Source: an uncultured Rhodospirillales bacterium (GTDB lineage: Bacteria; Pseudomonadota; Alphaproteobacteria; Azospirillales; Azospirillaceae). Taken from it: a DNA stretch of 32,624 nt. The translations under genes and the position numbers were made by a program. How positions within the stretch are numbered: the first letter of the stretch is position 1; every line of letters starts with the position of its first letter. Below are positions 19,436 through 28,547 of this stretch, in pieces. Below the pieces are notes generated by a model. It searched no databases, was not told the DNA's origin, and saw only the letters and a list, made by a program, of their open reading frames with translations. Location of the stretch: contig CAIXKV010000128.1 in the NCBI GenBank assembly GCA_903920145.1, positions 1 to 32,624 of the forward strand, in the 5' to 3' direction.

Positions 19436-20770
19436 TCAGATATCTCGAGGCTCCACCGCTCTGCGAGTCGACAAAGCGGGCTCTGTCGACGCCGCGCGCC
19501 GCCGTAATCTGGCCCAATATTCAAGACGCCGACGAATATCCCGCTCAAACCCCCGCTCGACTGGCTGGTAAAATTCATGTCTCTCAAGGTTATCGGGAAA
19601 ACAGTTCTGCCCTGAAAAGCCGTCCGGCAGATCATGATCATAACGATAACCGGCACCATAGCCCAGTGTCTTCATAAGATTGGTGGGTGCATTGAGAATA
19701 TGCTTTGGCGGCATCAACGAACCGCTAGCCCGCGCGGCTGCCATGGCGGCATTGAAGGCACGATAGACGGCGTTGGACTTGGGCGCGGTCCCCAAATAAA
19801 TAACGCATTGAGCCAGGGCTAGCTCCCCTTCGGGGCTCCCCAACCGCTCATAGGTTTCCCAGGCCGCCACAGCCTGAAGCAAAGCACTTGGATCCGCCAA
19901 CCCGACATCTTCGCTGGCAAACCGAACCAACCGACGCGCGACAAAACGCGGGTCTTCTCCCGCCGTCAGCATCCGGGCCAACCAATACAGGGCGGCGTCG
20001 GTATCGGATGAGCGCAGCGCCTTATGAAGGGCACTGATAAGATTATAATGCCCATCTTGGGCTTTATCATAGAGCGGTGCCCGACGCTGAACCGTGGCCA
20101 TCAGTCGGTGGGTATCAAGGAGCGGTGACGCTGGCAGCGCCAACAAATCCTCAACCAGATTCAGCAGAAAGCGGCCATCCCCATCGGCCATAGCTTTCAG
20201 CGCCCGCCGGGCATCGGGCTCTAACGGTAAAGGTTGCCCCGCAGTGGCTTCGGCCCGAAGCAACAGCCGCTCCAACGCCGCCTCGTCGAGACGGTTGAGC
20301 ACAAACACCTGGGCCCGCGACAACAAGGCGGCGTTCAACTCGAACGAAGGGTTCTCGGTGGTGGCGCCCACCAACGTCACGGTCCCGTCCTCAACATGAG
20401 GCAAAAAGCCGTCCTGCTGACTCCGGTTAAAGCGGTGAATCTCGTCGATAAACAACAAGGTTCCGCGTCCGGCGACCCGACGCTGCCGGGCTCCATCAAA
20501 GACCTTGCGAAGATCGGCCACCCCTGAAAACACCGCCGAAAGCGGCACAAACTCCAAATCGACCTGTTCGGCCAACAACCGAGCAACAGTGGTCTTGCCG
20601 CAACCCGGCGGCCCCCACAACACCATCGACACCAACCGCCCCGCAGCCACCATCCGGCCTAGGGGCGCATCAGGCGCCAATAGGTGATCCTGCCCGACCA
20701 CCTCGGACAGGGTTTGCGGTCTCAACCGATCAGCCAAAGGGCGCGGGGCCTGGGACTCGAACAGGGTCAT
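19436..20770 (-). CDS. rarA: Replication-associated recombination ATPase RarA/MgsA
   Basis: A 444-residue AAA+ clamp-loader-like ATPase acting at stalled replication forks. Walker A is GPPGCGKT at 53-60, Walker B LLFIDEIHRF at 105-114 and sensor 1 GATTENPSF. The family C-terminal domain includes LASEDVGLA-like and YLGTAPKSNA motifs (VRFASEDVGLADPSAL here) and ends with the KYRYDHD-type segment GYGAGYRYDHDLPDGFSGQ. ATG 20782 is an alternative start adding four residues. I prefer 20770 because homologues begin at TLFESxAPRPLADRLRP and GGGGAG lies just upstream. It is downstream of the Do protease gene on the same strand. Confidence 0.95.
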   Translation of the reverse strand: MTLFESQAPRPLADRLRPQTLSEVVGQDHLLAPDAPLGRMVAAGRLVSMVLWGPPGCGKTTVARLLAEQVDLEFVPLSAVFSGVADLRKVFDGARQRRVAGRGTLLFIDEIHRFNRSQQDGFLPHVEDGTVTLVGATTENPSFELNAALLSRAQVFVLNRLDEAALERLLLRAEATAGQPLPLEPDARRALKAMADGDGRFLLNLVEDLLALPASPLLDTHRLMATVQRRAPLYDKAQDGHYNLISALHKALRSSDTDAALYWLARMLTAGEDPRFVARRLVRFASEDVGLADPSALLQAVAAWETYERLGSPEGELALAQCVIYLGTAPKSNAVYRAFNAAMAAARASGSLMPPKHILNAPTNLMKTLGYGAGYRYDHDLPDGFSGQNCFPDNLERHEFYQPVERGFERDIRRRLEYWARLRRRAASTEPALSTRRAVEPRDI

Positions 20771-20853
20771 GCCGCTCCCCATAGGCGCAAAGATGAAGAC
20801 CGTTTCGGACGCTCTGCCCGCCCCCCCCTTGAGGTCAAGAAGGCGGCACCACC

Positions 20854-22326
20854 CTACCAGCGCAGTGTCGTATCAATCACCTGATCGTCGCGCCTCAAGC
20901 GAATCCGCCACTGACCATTGCCTGCGGCCAACGCCGTTCTCAGGTCGCGCACCTCGCCGATATCGCGATCATCCACCCGCAGCAACACATCGCCCGGCTG
21001 GAATCCGACCCGCCCCGCCGGACTGCCCTGAGCGACATCGGCGATCACCACCCCTTGAGGTGGGCCGGTGAAATCGATCTCTTCGGCATAGGCCGGCGAC
21101 AGATTGGCAACAGTGGCTCCGGCCAACGGATTGTGTCCAGACAGCGTGGTCACCTGACGGGGCGGGTCTTCAGGCGGAGCGATCAAGACGAACTCAACGG
21201 TGCGTTCAACCCCACGTCGCGTCACGTTTAAGGTAACATGACTTCCCACTGGCTCCGTGGCGGCCCGAAAGGACAGCGCCTCGGGATCGTCAACGGCATG
21301 GCCATTGACGCTGATCACCACATCGCCAATCTTCAAACCACTCCGGGCCGCCGGGCTTCGCGGATCCACGCTCTTGATCAACACGCCCGCTGGCCGCACC
21401 AACCCAAGCGACGCCGCCAATTCTGCCGTCACAGCCTGACCGGATAGCCCCAACCAAGGCCGAACCGGCTTGCCACCGCTGGTTACAGCCGCCAGCACCG
21501 CCCGAACCATATTGGCGGGAATGGCAAAGCCAATACCGATGGACCCACCGCTTTGAGAATAAATCGCCGCGTTGATTCCGACAACCCGGCCATCCAGCGT
21601 GACCAGCGGCCCGCCGGAATTGCCGGGATTGATGGCGGCATCGGTCTGAATGAAAAAGCTGTAGTCGGACACCCCGACCGCCGTTCGCGCCACCGCCGAA
21701 ACGATGCCGCTGGTCACGGTCTGCCCCACGCCAAAGGGATTGCCGATGGCCAGCACCAGATCGCCGACTTCCACCTCGTCACTGTCGCGTAATTGCAGGA
21801 AGGGCAGTCGCTCAACGCCGACCGCGATGCGTAACATCGCCAAATCCACTCTGGGATCATCCGTGACCACCTTGGCTTCGAATTCGCGTCGGTCGCTCAA
21901 AACCACCGTGATCTGATCGGCGCCCTTAATCACATGGTGATTGGTCACGATCAAACCGTCGGCGCTCACGATCACTCCCGAGCCCAACGAGTTCTGAACC
22001 CGCTCCCGAGGCACGCCGAGGGACTGGCCGTCGCCGAAAAAGCGCCGGAACACCGGATCATCCAGGAAAGGCGCCAAAGGCCGCTCTTGCACCACCGTCT
22101 TGGTGAAGATGTTAACCACCGCTGGCGCCGTGCGTTTGACCACAGGCGCAAACGACATCATGATTTGCGTCCGCCCGGTCGGCACCTCGCCCGAGAGCCC
22201 GGCCACACCTCCGTTCCCGCCCCCATCGGGCGCCAGAGACTCCGCCCCAGCAGGCCTCGCCCCCCCCACCGCAATCAGCGACAGGATGACCAGCGCACCC
22301 CATCCAACCGTCCAGCCTCGCATCAT
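20854..22326 (-). CDS. degP: Do/HtrA-family periplasmic serine protease
   Basis: A 490-residue protein with an N-terminal signal peptide (hydrophobic 10-22, cleavage after AGA or AES near 28-30). The trypsin-like domain has the triad H131 (IVTNHHVI), D161 (DPRVDLAML) and S237 (NPGNSGGPL). Two PDZ domains follow at about 265-355 and 390-480. It degrades or refolds damaged periplasmic proteins. The symbol degP is by family; DegQ or MucD would fit equally. ATG 22326 overlaps the stop of the upstream lipoprotein gene (ATGATG/TGA), so translation is probably coupled. rarA follows 83 bp downstream. Confidence 0.94.
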   Translation of the reverse strand: MMRGWTVGWGALVILSLIAVGGARPAGAESLAPDGGGNGGVAGLSGEVPTGRTQIMMSFAPVVKRTAPAVVNIFTKTVVQERPLAPFLDDPVFRRFFGDGQSLGVPRERVQNSLGSGVIVSADGLIVTNHHVIKGADQITVVLSDRREFEAKVVTDDPRVDLAMLRIAVGVERLPFLQLRDSDEVEVGDLVLAIGNPFGVGQTVTSGIVSAVARTAVGVSDYSFFIQTDAAINPGNSGGPLVTLDGRVVGINAAIYSQSGGSIGIGFAIPANMVRAVLAAVTSGGKPVRPWLGLSGQAVTAELAASLGLVRPAGVLIKSVDPRSPAARSGLKIGDVVISVNGHAVDDPEALSFRAATEPVGSHVTLNVTRRGVERTVEFVLIAPPEDPPRQVTTLSGHNPLAGATVANLSPAYAEEIDFTGPPQGVVIADVAQGSPAGRVGFQPGDVLLRVDDRDIGEVRDLRTALAAGNGQWRIRLRRDDQVIDTTLRW

Positions 22327-22685
22327 GGCGCCTTCGGCTCCCGCTCCGGGTGTGTCTCTCCGGGTTTGGACCCGGCTTGAGAGTCGGAATTAGAATCGGA
22401 ATCGGAATTCGACTCGGCAGCAAGCATCCGACAATGATCCTGACAGGATCGAACCTCCCGATCACAGGTCGCCCCGATCCCGACGCCGAACGCTCCGCCG
22501 CTGCTCCCCCCCGTCCGCGCTCCGAAACTGTCGGTGCATGACTCGTAATCGTGATCGCACATCCGATCACAGGTCATCCGCTTGGCCGACATCGGAGATC
22601 CATCGCCCGAGCCCGCACAACCGGCCAACAGCCAAACCAGGACAACGCAAACGCCCAGGGTCCGTTTCTGATTGCGCCCTGCCAT
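22323..22685 (-). CDS. Small cysteine-patterned lipoprotein
   Basis: A 120-residue predicted lipoprotein: signal peptide and lipobox LLAGC with lipidated C23. The mature part has six cysteines in mirror-image spacing, C39-x3-C43-x6-C50 and C74-x6-C81-x3-C85, split by a Gly/Ser-rich segment. This suggests disulfides in the periplasm. The tail is an Asn/Ser/Asp low-complexity run (about 92-103) with a Pro/Glu end. I do not recognise the family. Start at ATG 22685, with GGAGAAGG 5 nt upstream; the longer frame to 22754 would bury the signal peptide. The stop overlaps the Do protease start, so the two are probably co-translated. Confidence 0.75.
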   Translation of the reverse strand: MAGRNQKRTLGVCVVLVWLLAGCAGSGDGSPMSAKRMTCDRMCDHDYESCTDSFGARTGGSSGGAFGVGIGATCDREVRSCQDHCRMLAAESNSDSDSNSDSQAGSKPGETHPEREPKAP

Positions 22686-22849
22686 CGCACCTTCTCCGCC
22701 AAGACTCCTGCGCAGCCCCTCCCGTCCGCCCCCAAGAGCCACGGAACCGGCCACGGATACCGACGAGCCTCTTGCCCTTGCCCGACGGCGTGGGTTAAGA
22801 GGTTACCCCCGACGGCCGTCGTTGCCAAGAAGGGACGCACCCCCCACCG

Positions 22850-23767
22850 ATGGATTATTTCCTTCAACAATTGATCAATGGGGTAACGCTCGGCGCGATC
22901 TACGGCCTGGTGGCCATCGGCTACACGATGGTTTACGGCATTATCGGCATGATCAACTTCGCCCATGGCGAAATTTATATGATCGGCGCCTTTATCGCGG
23001 TGATCAGTTTTTTGGCTGTGGGATTGCTCGGGATCACCTGGGTGCCGTTGGCGGTGGTGCTCGTCCTGATTCTGACCATGCTGTTTACCGCCGTTTATGG
23101 CTGGACTGTTGAGCGGTTGGCCTATCGACCCCTCCGGGGCTCGGTTCGGCTGGCGCCGTTGATTTCGGCCATCGGCATGTCGATCTTCCTGCAAAATTAC
23201 GTGCAATTGGTCCAAGGCGCCCGAGTCAAACCGCTTCCGCCGGTGATGTCCGATGTGATCGTGCTGGCAGACCAAGCCGGCGGGTTCCGAGTCAGTGTCA
23301 GCGCCCTCCAACTGCTGATTCTGGCGCTAACCGTGGCGCTGATGATCGGTTTTACCCAGGTCATCGCCCGAACCTCGCTGGGCCGCGCCCAACGCGCCTG
23401 CGAGCAGGACATGAAGATGGCCAGCCTGTTGGGGATCGACGTCGACCGAACGATCTCCCTGACCTTCGTCATGGGCGCGGCCTTGGCCGGGGTCGCCGGG
23501 GTGATGGTGACCATGTATTACGGGGTGGTCGACTTTTACATTGGTTTTTTGGCCGGTATCAAAGCCTTCACGGCGGCGGTCCTGGGTGGGATCGGCTCTT
23601 TGCCTGGCGCCATGCTGGGCGGCTTGTTGATCGGACTGATCGAAGCCTTCTGGTCGGCTTATTTTTCGGTCGAGTACAAGGACGTCGCAACCTTTGTCAT
23701 CCTGGTGCTGGTGTTGATTTTCCGCCCCACCGGCCTGCTGGGCCGCCCCGACCTGGAAAAGGTGTAG
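22850..23767 (+). CDS. livH: Branched-chain amino-acid ABC permease LivH
   Basis: A 305-residue inner-membrane permease of the LivH family, typical length, with about 8 hydrophobic segments. It begins MDYFLQQLINGVTLGAIYGLVA and has the motifs YTMVYGIIGMINFAHGE (24-40) and FTAAVLGGIGSLPGAMLGG (about 240-258). With LivM it forms the membrane channel for leucine/isoleucine/valine or related substrates such as amides. First gene of livHMGF. The leader contains AAGAAGGG before the start. No periplasmic binding-protein gene is next to it. Confidence 0.95.
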   Translation: MDYFLQQLINGVTLGAIYGLVAIGYTMVYGIIGMINFAHGEIYMIGAFIAVISFLAVGLLGITWVPLAVVLVLILTMLFTAVYGWTVERLAYRPLRGSVRLAPLISAIGMSIFLQNYVQLVQGARVKPLPPVMSDVIVLADQAGGFRVSVSALQLLILALTVALMIGFTQVIARTSLGRAQRACEQDMKMASLLGIDVDRTISLTFVMGAALAGVAGVMVTMYYGVVDFYIGFLAGIKAFTAAVLGGIGSLPGAMLGGLLIGLIEAFWSAYFSVEYKDVATFVILVLVLIFRPTGLLGRPDLEKV

Positions 23768-23768
23768 C

Positions 23769-25265
23769 GTGGTGAGCGGATCTGAAACGACAGCACACTC
23801 CGAGACAGCCGCCTTGGTGGCGTGGCCGTCGGTGCTCAAGGACGCCGCAATGGCGGGCCTCGTCGCCCTGCTGCTGACCTTGCCGTTGGTGGGGCTGCGG
23901 ACCGTCGAAGTCCAAAGCCGCCTGACCATCGAGCCTCATCTGGCCGAAGTGGCCATGACCGCATTTTTGGTGTTCCTTGGGCGATTGGGCCTGACGGTGG
24001 CGGCCAGCGGCTTACCCGGCCCTGTGTTGCTGGCGGCTTTGGCGACACTCGGAGCCGGTTGGTTTCTACCATTCCCCACCGAAGCCCTGCGGGTGTTGGC
24101 CTTGGCCGGAGCCGCAGTGGTCGCGATCCGAACTCTATGGGCGCTCTACCGACGCCAGGATCCCCGCAGCCAGCAAGAGCGTGACCGAAGCCTGGACCTT
24201 TGGGGCGCCCGACTCCAAGATGCCACCCGCCTGATCGGCCCGGTGGCGGTGGCGCTGGCGTTGGCGTTACCGTTCCTGCCCTTTACCGACCGGGCCGTAC
24301 TGGATCTCGGCATTCTGCTGCTGACCTACATCATGCTGGGCTGGGGCTTAAACATCGTCGTCGGGTTGGCCGGATTGCTCGACCTGGGCTATGTCGCCTT
24401 TTACGCCGTCGGCGCCTATTCCTACGCCCTACTGGCCCAAACCTTCGGCTTCAGCTTTTGGCTTTGCCTGCCGCTGGCTGGCTTGCTGGCATCCTTGGCC
24501 GGTTTGACCCTGGGATTTCCAGTGCTTCGGCTGCGGGGTGACTATTTCGCCATTGTCACCCTCGGTTTTGGCGAAATCGTCCGCATTATTCTACTGAATT
24601 GGGGAGATCTGACCGGCGGCCCGAACGGCATCGCTGGGATTCCCCGCCCAAGCTTCTTCGGCATCGCCGACTTCACCGCGACTCCGGCCTCTGGTCAAGT
24701 GGCTTTCCACCAGATGTTCGGGCTCCAATACTCCCCGCTGCACCGAATCATTTTCCTCTATTACCTGATTCTGGCGCTGGCGTTGCTGGTTAACCTGTTC
24801 ACGATGCGCATTCGTCGCCTGCCGCTGGGCCGAGCCTGGGAAGCTCTGCGCGAAGATGATATCGCCTGCACCGCCCTCGGCATCAACCGCACCACCATCA
24901 AGCTCGCAGCCTTTGCCATTGCCGCCATGTTCGGAGGAATCGCTGGCTCGTTCTTTGCCACCCGGCAAGGCTTCATCAGTCCGGAAAGTTTCTCCTTCAT
25001 CGAATCGGCGATCATCCTGGCCATCGTGGTTTTGGGCGGCATGGGCAGCCAAATCGGTGTGGTGATCGCAACCCTGTTGGTGATCGGGTTGCCCGAAGTG
25101 TTCCGCGACTTGGCCCAATACCGGATGTTGAGCTTCGGTGCAGGAATGGTGCTGATTATGCTGTGGCGCCCTCGGGGCCTGCTGTCCCACCGGGAGCCAA
25201 CGATTTTGCTTCACCCCCGCAAGAGCGCAACCCAACAGCATGCCGAAGCCGTGGGGGCTCCATGA
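23769..25265 (+). CDS. livM: Branched-chain amino-acid ABC permease LivM, long form
   Basis: A 498-residue permease. The C-terminal ~320 residues are the LivM core (YIMLGWGLNIVVGLAGLLDLGYVAFYAVGAY; RLRGDYFAIVTLGFGEI; ALREDDIACTALGIN; VVLGGMGSQIGVV). The N-terminal ~130 residues hold extra hydrophobic segments and a charged linker (YRRQDPRSQQERDRSLD), as in long alphaproteobacterial LivM. Two adjacent GTG codons (23769, 23772) can start it, 1 or 4 nt after the livH stop. The end overlaps the livG ATG by four bases. Confidence 0.94.
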   Translation: MVSGSETTAHSETAALVAWPSVLKDAAMAGLVALLLTLPLVGLRTVEVQSRLTIEPHLAEVAMTAFLVFLGRLGLTVAASGLPGPVLLAALATLGAGWFLPFPTEALRVLALAGAAVVAIRTLWALYRRQDPRSQQERDRSLDLWGARLQDATRLIGPVAVALALALPFLPFTDRAVLDLGILLLTYIMLGWGLNIVVGLAGLLDLGYVAFYAVGAYSYALLAQTFGFSFWLCLPLAGLLASLAGLTLGFPVLRLRGDYFAIVTLGFGEIVRIILLNWGDLTGGPNGIAGIPRPSFFGIADFTATPASGQVAFHQMFGLQYSPLHRIIFLYYLILALALLVNLFTMRIRRLPLGRAWEALREDDIACTALGINRTTIKLAAFAIAAMFGGIAGSFFATRQGFISPESFSFIESAIILAIVVLGGMGSQIGVVIATLLVIGLPEVFRDLAQYRMLSFGAGMVLIMLWRPRGLLSHREPTILLHPRKSATQQHAEAVGAP

Positions 25266-26137
25266 CCAGCCCCCAGGATTTCGCCGAGCCCTTGCTTCGA
25301 GTCGAGCATCTCAGCATGCGCTTCGGCGGGCTGGTTGCGATCAATGACGTCTCGTTCAGCGCCCAGGACTGCGCCATTACCGCCATCATCGGCCCCAACG
25401 GTGCCGGGAAAACCACCTTGTTTAATTGCCTGACCGGCTTTTACACGCCTTCGGTGGGACGCCTGACGGTCAGCCATAGCGGCCACCGTTGGTTACTGGA
25501 GCGCATGGAGGCTCACCGCATTGCCGGCACGGCACGGGTGGCGCGGACGTTCCAAAATATCCGGCTGTTCGGCGGCATGAGCGTGTTGGAAAATCTGATT
25601 GTCGCCCAACACACCAAATTGATGCGGGCCTCGGGCTTTACGCTGGCCGGGTTGCTGGGCTTGCCGGTTTACCGGCAGGCCGAGCGAGCGGCGGTGGAAC
25701 GAGCCCGGTACTGGCTGGATCGGGTGGGATTGGTGGAGATGGCTGACCGGCAAGCCGGCACCCTGCCCTATGGAGCCCAACGACGGCTTGAAATCGCTCG
25801 GGCCATGTGCTCGGAGCCCCGGTTGCTGTGCCTGGACGAGCCGGCAGCGGGTCTTAATCCTCGGGAATCGGCAGACCTGAGCGTATTGCTGACCTTCATC
25901 CGTGATCATCACCGCATCGGCGTACTGCTGATTGAGCATGATATGAGCGTGGTGATGGCCATTTCCGACCATCTGGTGGTGCTCGACTATGGCCGCAAAA
26001 TCAGCGACGGGCCGCCGGCTGTGGTCCGCCACGACCCGGCAGTGATCCGCGCCTATCTGGGAGAAGATGAAAGCGAAAGCGAAGACGACGCGAACGGCGA
26101 GGATCGGAACCGGCGGGAGGGTCAGGGTTCATGTTGA
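25262..26137 (+). CDS. livG: Branched-chain amino-acid ABC ATPase LivG
   Basis: A 291-residue ATPase. Walker A is GPNGAGKT at 44-51. The LivG-type signature is LPYGAQRRLEIARAM, Walker B LLCLDEPAAGLNP, and the H-loop LLIEHDMSVV. Start at ATG 25262, overlapping the livM stop; upstream in-frame codons lie within livM and lack family similarity. The C-terminus carries an acidic tail (EDESESEDDANGED) of about 25 residues beyond the usual end. It powers the LivHM channel together with LivF. Confidence 0.95.
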   Translation: MTSPQDFAEPLLRVEHLSMRFGGLVAINDVSFSAQDCAITAIIGPNGAGKTTLFNCLTGFYTPSVGRLTVSHSGHRWLLERMEAHRIAGTARVARTFQNIRLFGGMSVLENLIVAQHTKLMRASGFTLAGLLGLPVYRQAERAAVERARYWLDRVGLVEMADRQAGTLPYGAQRRLEIARAMCSEPRLLCLDEPAAGLNPRESADLSVLLTFIRDHHRIGVLLIEHDMSVVMAISDHLVVLDYGRKISDGPPAVVRHDPAVIRAYLGEDESESEDDANGEDRNRREGQGSC

Positions 26138-26838
26138 CGATGACCGGCATCCGCACTTTTTACGGCGCCATCGAAGCCTTAAAGGGGGTTGACCTGACGA
26201 TCTCGGCGGGAGAGATCGTGACCCTGATCGGCGCCAATGGGGCTGGCAAATCGACGCTCCTGATGACTCTGTGCGGCGCCCCCCAGGCTCGTTATGGCCG
26301 GATTGTCTTTGAAGGCGAAGACATCACCCGGCTGCCCACCTGCCAAATCGTCCGGCGCGGCATCGCCCAATCCCCCGAAGGCCGACGTATTTTCCCGCGC
26401 ATGACTGTTCTGGAAAACCTGCAACTGGGCGCCATCACGGCCCCTGCCAGCTATCAAAATGAGCTGGACCGGGTTTTCACGCTCTTCCCCCGACTGAAAG
26501 AGCGCAGCACCCAACGCGGCGGCACCCTGTCGGGTGGCGAACAGCAGATGCTGGCCATCGGTCGGGCCCTGATGAGCCGCCCTCGCCTGCTGTTGCTCGA
26601 CGAGCCCTCTCTAGGCCTAGCGCCGCTGGTGGTGAAGCATATCTTCCAGGTGGTCCGCGACATCAACCGCGACCACGGCATGACCATTTTCATGGTCGAA
26701 CAAAACGCCCACCGAGCCTTACGCTTGGCGCACCGGGCCTATGTCATGGTCAACGGCCTCATCACCCTGACGGGCTCCGGCACCGACCTGCTCGCCAACC
26801 CAGAGGTCCGGGCGGCCTATCTGGAAGGTGGGCATTAG
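26131..26838 (+). CDS. livF: Branched-chain amino-acid ABC ATPase LivF
   Basis: A 235-residue ATPase of standard LivF length. Walker A is GANGAGKS at 34-41, the signature LSGGEQQMLAIGRALM, Walker B LLLLDEPSLGLAP, and the H-loop is replaced by the LivF-typical FMVEQN. The start overlaps the last 7 nt of livG, so it is in the same operon. A copy of the dispersed repeat begins 9 nt after its stop and may form the 3' end of the transcript. Confidence 0.96.
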   Translation: MLTMTGIRTFYGAIEALKGVDLTISAGEIVTLIGANGAGKSTLLMTLCGAPQARYGRIVFEGEDITRLPTCQIVRRGIAQSPEGRRIFPRMTVLENLQLGAITAPASYQNELDRVFTLFPRLKERSTQRGGTLSGGEQQMLAIGRALMSRPRLLLLDEPSLGLAPLVVKHIFQVVRDINRDHGMTIFMVEQNAHRALRLAHRAYVMVNGLITLTGSGTDLLANPEVRAAYLEGGH

Positions 26839-26846
26839 GGCGGGTG

Positions 26847-27053
26847 ATATACCACCATCGCGCCTTGATGGGCCTCGAGCCTTGATGAGACGCCCCCTCC
26901 CTCATACCACCGAGCCTTGATGGTGACACATCAAGGCTGCCCTCAGACGCCGGGCGGGCGCATCCGCGCCCTTGGCTTCGCGTCCACGAGGACGCGGGGC
27001 CGTCGTCGCGGCCCGATACCGGCAGTGTGTCATCGTTATAGCTCGCCGGTATC
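26847..27053 (-). repeat. Multi-hairpin dispersed repeat, inverted copy
   Basis: Decayed H3-like pieces at 26847-26903, then an intact H3 unit (26904-26944, 10-bp stem AGCCTTGATG/CATCAAGGCT), the core (26945-26982), H1 (CGCGTCC/GGACGCG), a GC spacer, and H4 (ATACCGGC 27016-27023 with GCCGGTAT 27045-27052). It is nearly identical over about 100 bp to the copy at 9354-9502. It lies between livF and the convergent EamA gene and abuts the latter's stop codon. Confidence 0.88.
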
Positions 27054-27936
27054 ACCGACTCCCCCGCCGGGCTACGACGATTCCCGCCGCAACGACGCTT
27101 GCGCCGAGGGCCTGCCACGGCCCCAGAGCTTCCCCCAAGGTCACCCAGGCCAACAGCGCGGCAGTGGCAGGTTGCATCAATAAACTCACCGAACCAAAGG
27201 CCGCCGGCAGATGGGCCAGAGCATAAGTGATCAGGCTTTGGCCAATGGCTTGGCTGAACACCCCGAGCCCGATCAGCATCCACCACCCCCAGCCTGTGGT
27301 GGCCAGCAGCCGCTCGCCTGTGCCCACCGCGATGACCAAGAGTGCTAGAGTGGCGGCAACGCCGCTCCACGTCATGATGGTCGCGGTGGAGAAGCGTTGA
27401 CGCAAACGCCCTACAGCCAGAATATAACCGGCATAGAACTGGGCACTGGCCAGGGCCAAACCATCCCCCGCCGAGTGTCCGGGCTCAAATGAAAAGGATG
27501 CGCCGATCAACACCACAGCCCCGGCCAGCGCCAACACCAAGCCTGTTAAAAATGTGAGGGTAAAGCGGTCGCGAAACAGTAACCAGCCGTAAAGAGTCAC
27601 AAAAATCGGCGCAAAATTACATAATAAGGTGCTATTAGCCACCGAAGTCCAGTTCAACGACCAGTGCCACAATGATAAATCCACGGCGAAACAGAGGCCA
27701 GGCACGGAAAGATCAAGGAAATCCCGCAAAGACGACGGGCGACGCTGATCGGGACAGCACCGCCGCTCGACCAGCAACCACGCCACCAGCACCGGCAACG
27801 CCAAGGCCAACCGCCAAAAAGCCGAGGCCACCGGCCCCAGCTCTCCCAACCGGAAGAAGATCGGCGCAAAGCCGATGGCAGCGCCTCCGGTCAATAATGC
27901 GATTAGGGCAAAGCGTGCCCGGCGAACAGTGGCCAT
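27052..27936 (-). CDS. EamA/DMT-superfamily transporter
   Basis: A 294-residue inner-membrane protein with about 10 hydrophobic segments in two EamA halves (about 10-140 and 152-290). Typical features are FAPIFFRLGELGPVASAFWRL in the first half and a VSLLMQPATAALLAWVTLGE segment near the end of the second. Members export amino acids, nucleosides or other metabolites; the substrate cannot be assigned. Start ATG 27936; the upstream region contains no clear Shine-Dalgarno. The final codons touch the H4 arm of the adjacent repeat, so the repeat has probably inserted right at or into the original 3' end. Confidence 0.9.
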   Translation of the reverse strand: MATVRRARFALIALLTGGAAIGFAPIFFRLGELGPVASAFWRLALALPVLVAWLLVERRCCPDQRRPSSLRDFLDLSVPGLCFAVDLSLWHWSLNWTSVANSTLLCNFAPIFVTLYGWLLFRDRFTLTFLTGLVLALAGAVVLIGASFSFEPGHSAGDGLALASAQFYAGYILAVGRLRQRFSTATIMTWSGVAATLALLVIAVGTGERLLATTGWGWWMLIGLGVFSQAIGQSLITYALAHLPAAFGSVSLLMQPATAALLAWVTLGEALGPWQALGASVVAAGIVVARRGSR

Positions 27937-28069
27937 GGGGCCGGGTTATACCCAACACGCCCTCCCAACGACCAGAGCTTTCGCGCGCCACCATCACGCC
28001 GAGGCCCCGTTTTTGTCCGGGATGGGGGGCGCCTCCTGATTTCCAAAGCACGCCATTCTGTGATGAGCG

Positions 28070-28531
28070 TTACCAAGCCCTTGGCGGCACATGCCCCATC
28101 ATCCCACCACCGCCCGAACCGGACGACCAACCGGGCGGCCGTCCCGGCGCTCCATCCGAGTGGCCGGAGGCCATCCGTCCGCCGTCCATCATCCCTCCCT
28201 CCATCATCATCGGACCATGATCCCTCAGCACGACCCCCTGCTCGGCGGCTCGTTTTTCCAACTCGGCGTGCTTGGCGGCCCATAGCTCGAACCGTTCATC
28301 CGGCGACTTGGCGGCCCGCATTTGACGCCACATCTCGAACCGCTCCCGGAATGTCATCAACTCGTGGGGATAAACGACTCGTACCGGCGTCGGTGAAGCG
28401 ACCACCGCCTGGCGCACCATCGACGGCGAGGACGCACCTTGAGCGGCCGCGGGATCAACCAACAGCGGAGACAACAGCACCCCCACAATCACCCCCAGCC
28501 TTTTCCATCCGGCTTTCTTGACGACCCCCAT
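28070..28531 (-). CDS. Small periplasmic protein with Met/His/Gly-rich tail
   Basis: A 153-residue predicted secreted protein. The signal peptide ends near 30-31 (DPAAAQG). A charged helical motif follows at about 58-100 (FRERFEMWRQMRAAKSPDER, then HAELEKRAAEQGVVL), of a type I recall in small periplasmic proteins of alphaproteobacteria, loosely Spy/CpxP-like. The tail (about 104-150) is rich in Met, His and Gly (DHGPMMMEGGMMDGG; GGGGMMGH), a composition often linked to copper or other metal binding. Start at ATG 28531 with GGAGGGGG upstream; the longer frame to 28684 lies inside mlaA. It starts 16 bp after mlaA, in the same operon. Function unproven. Confidence 0.72.
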   Translation of the reverse strand: MGVVKKAGWKRLGVIVGVLLSPLLVDPAAAQGASSPSMVRQAVVASPTPVRVVYPHELMTFRERFEMWRQMRAAKSPDERFELWAAKHAELEKRAAEQGVVLRDHGPMMMEGGMMDGGRMASGHSDGAPGRPPGWSSGSGGGGMMGHVPPRAW

Positions 28532-28547
28532 AGCCCCCTCCCTCTCT

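Noticed and set aside
20815-20853. Third copy of repeat B between the Do protease and rarA
   Set aside because: Only about 16 bases match and neither hairpin is kept; could be chance in GC-rich DNA.
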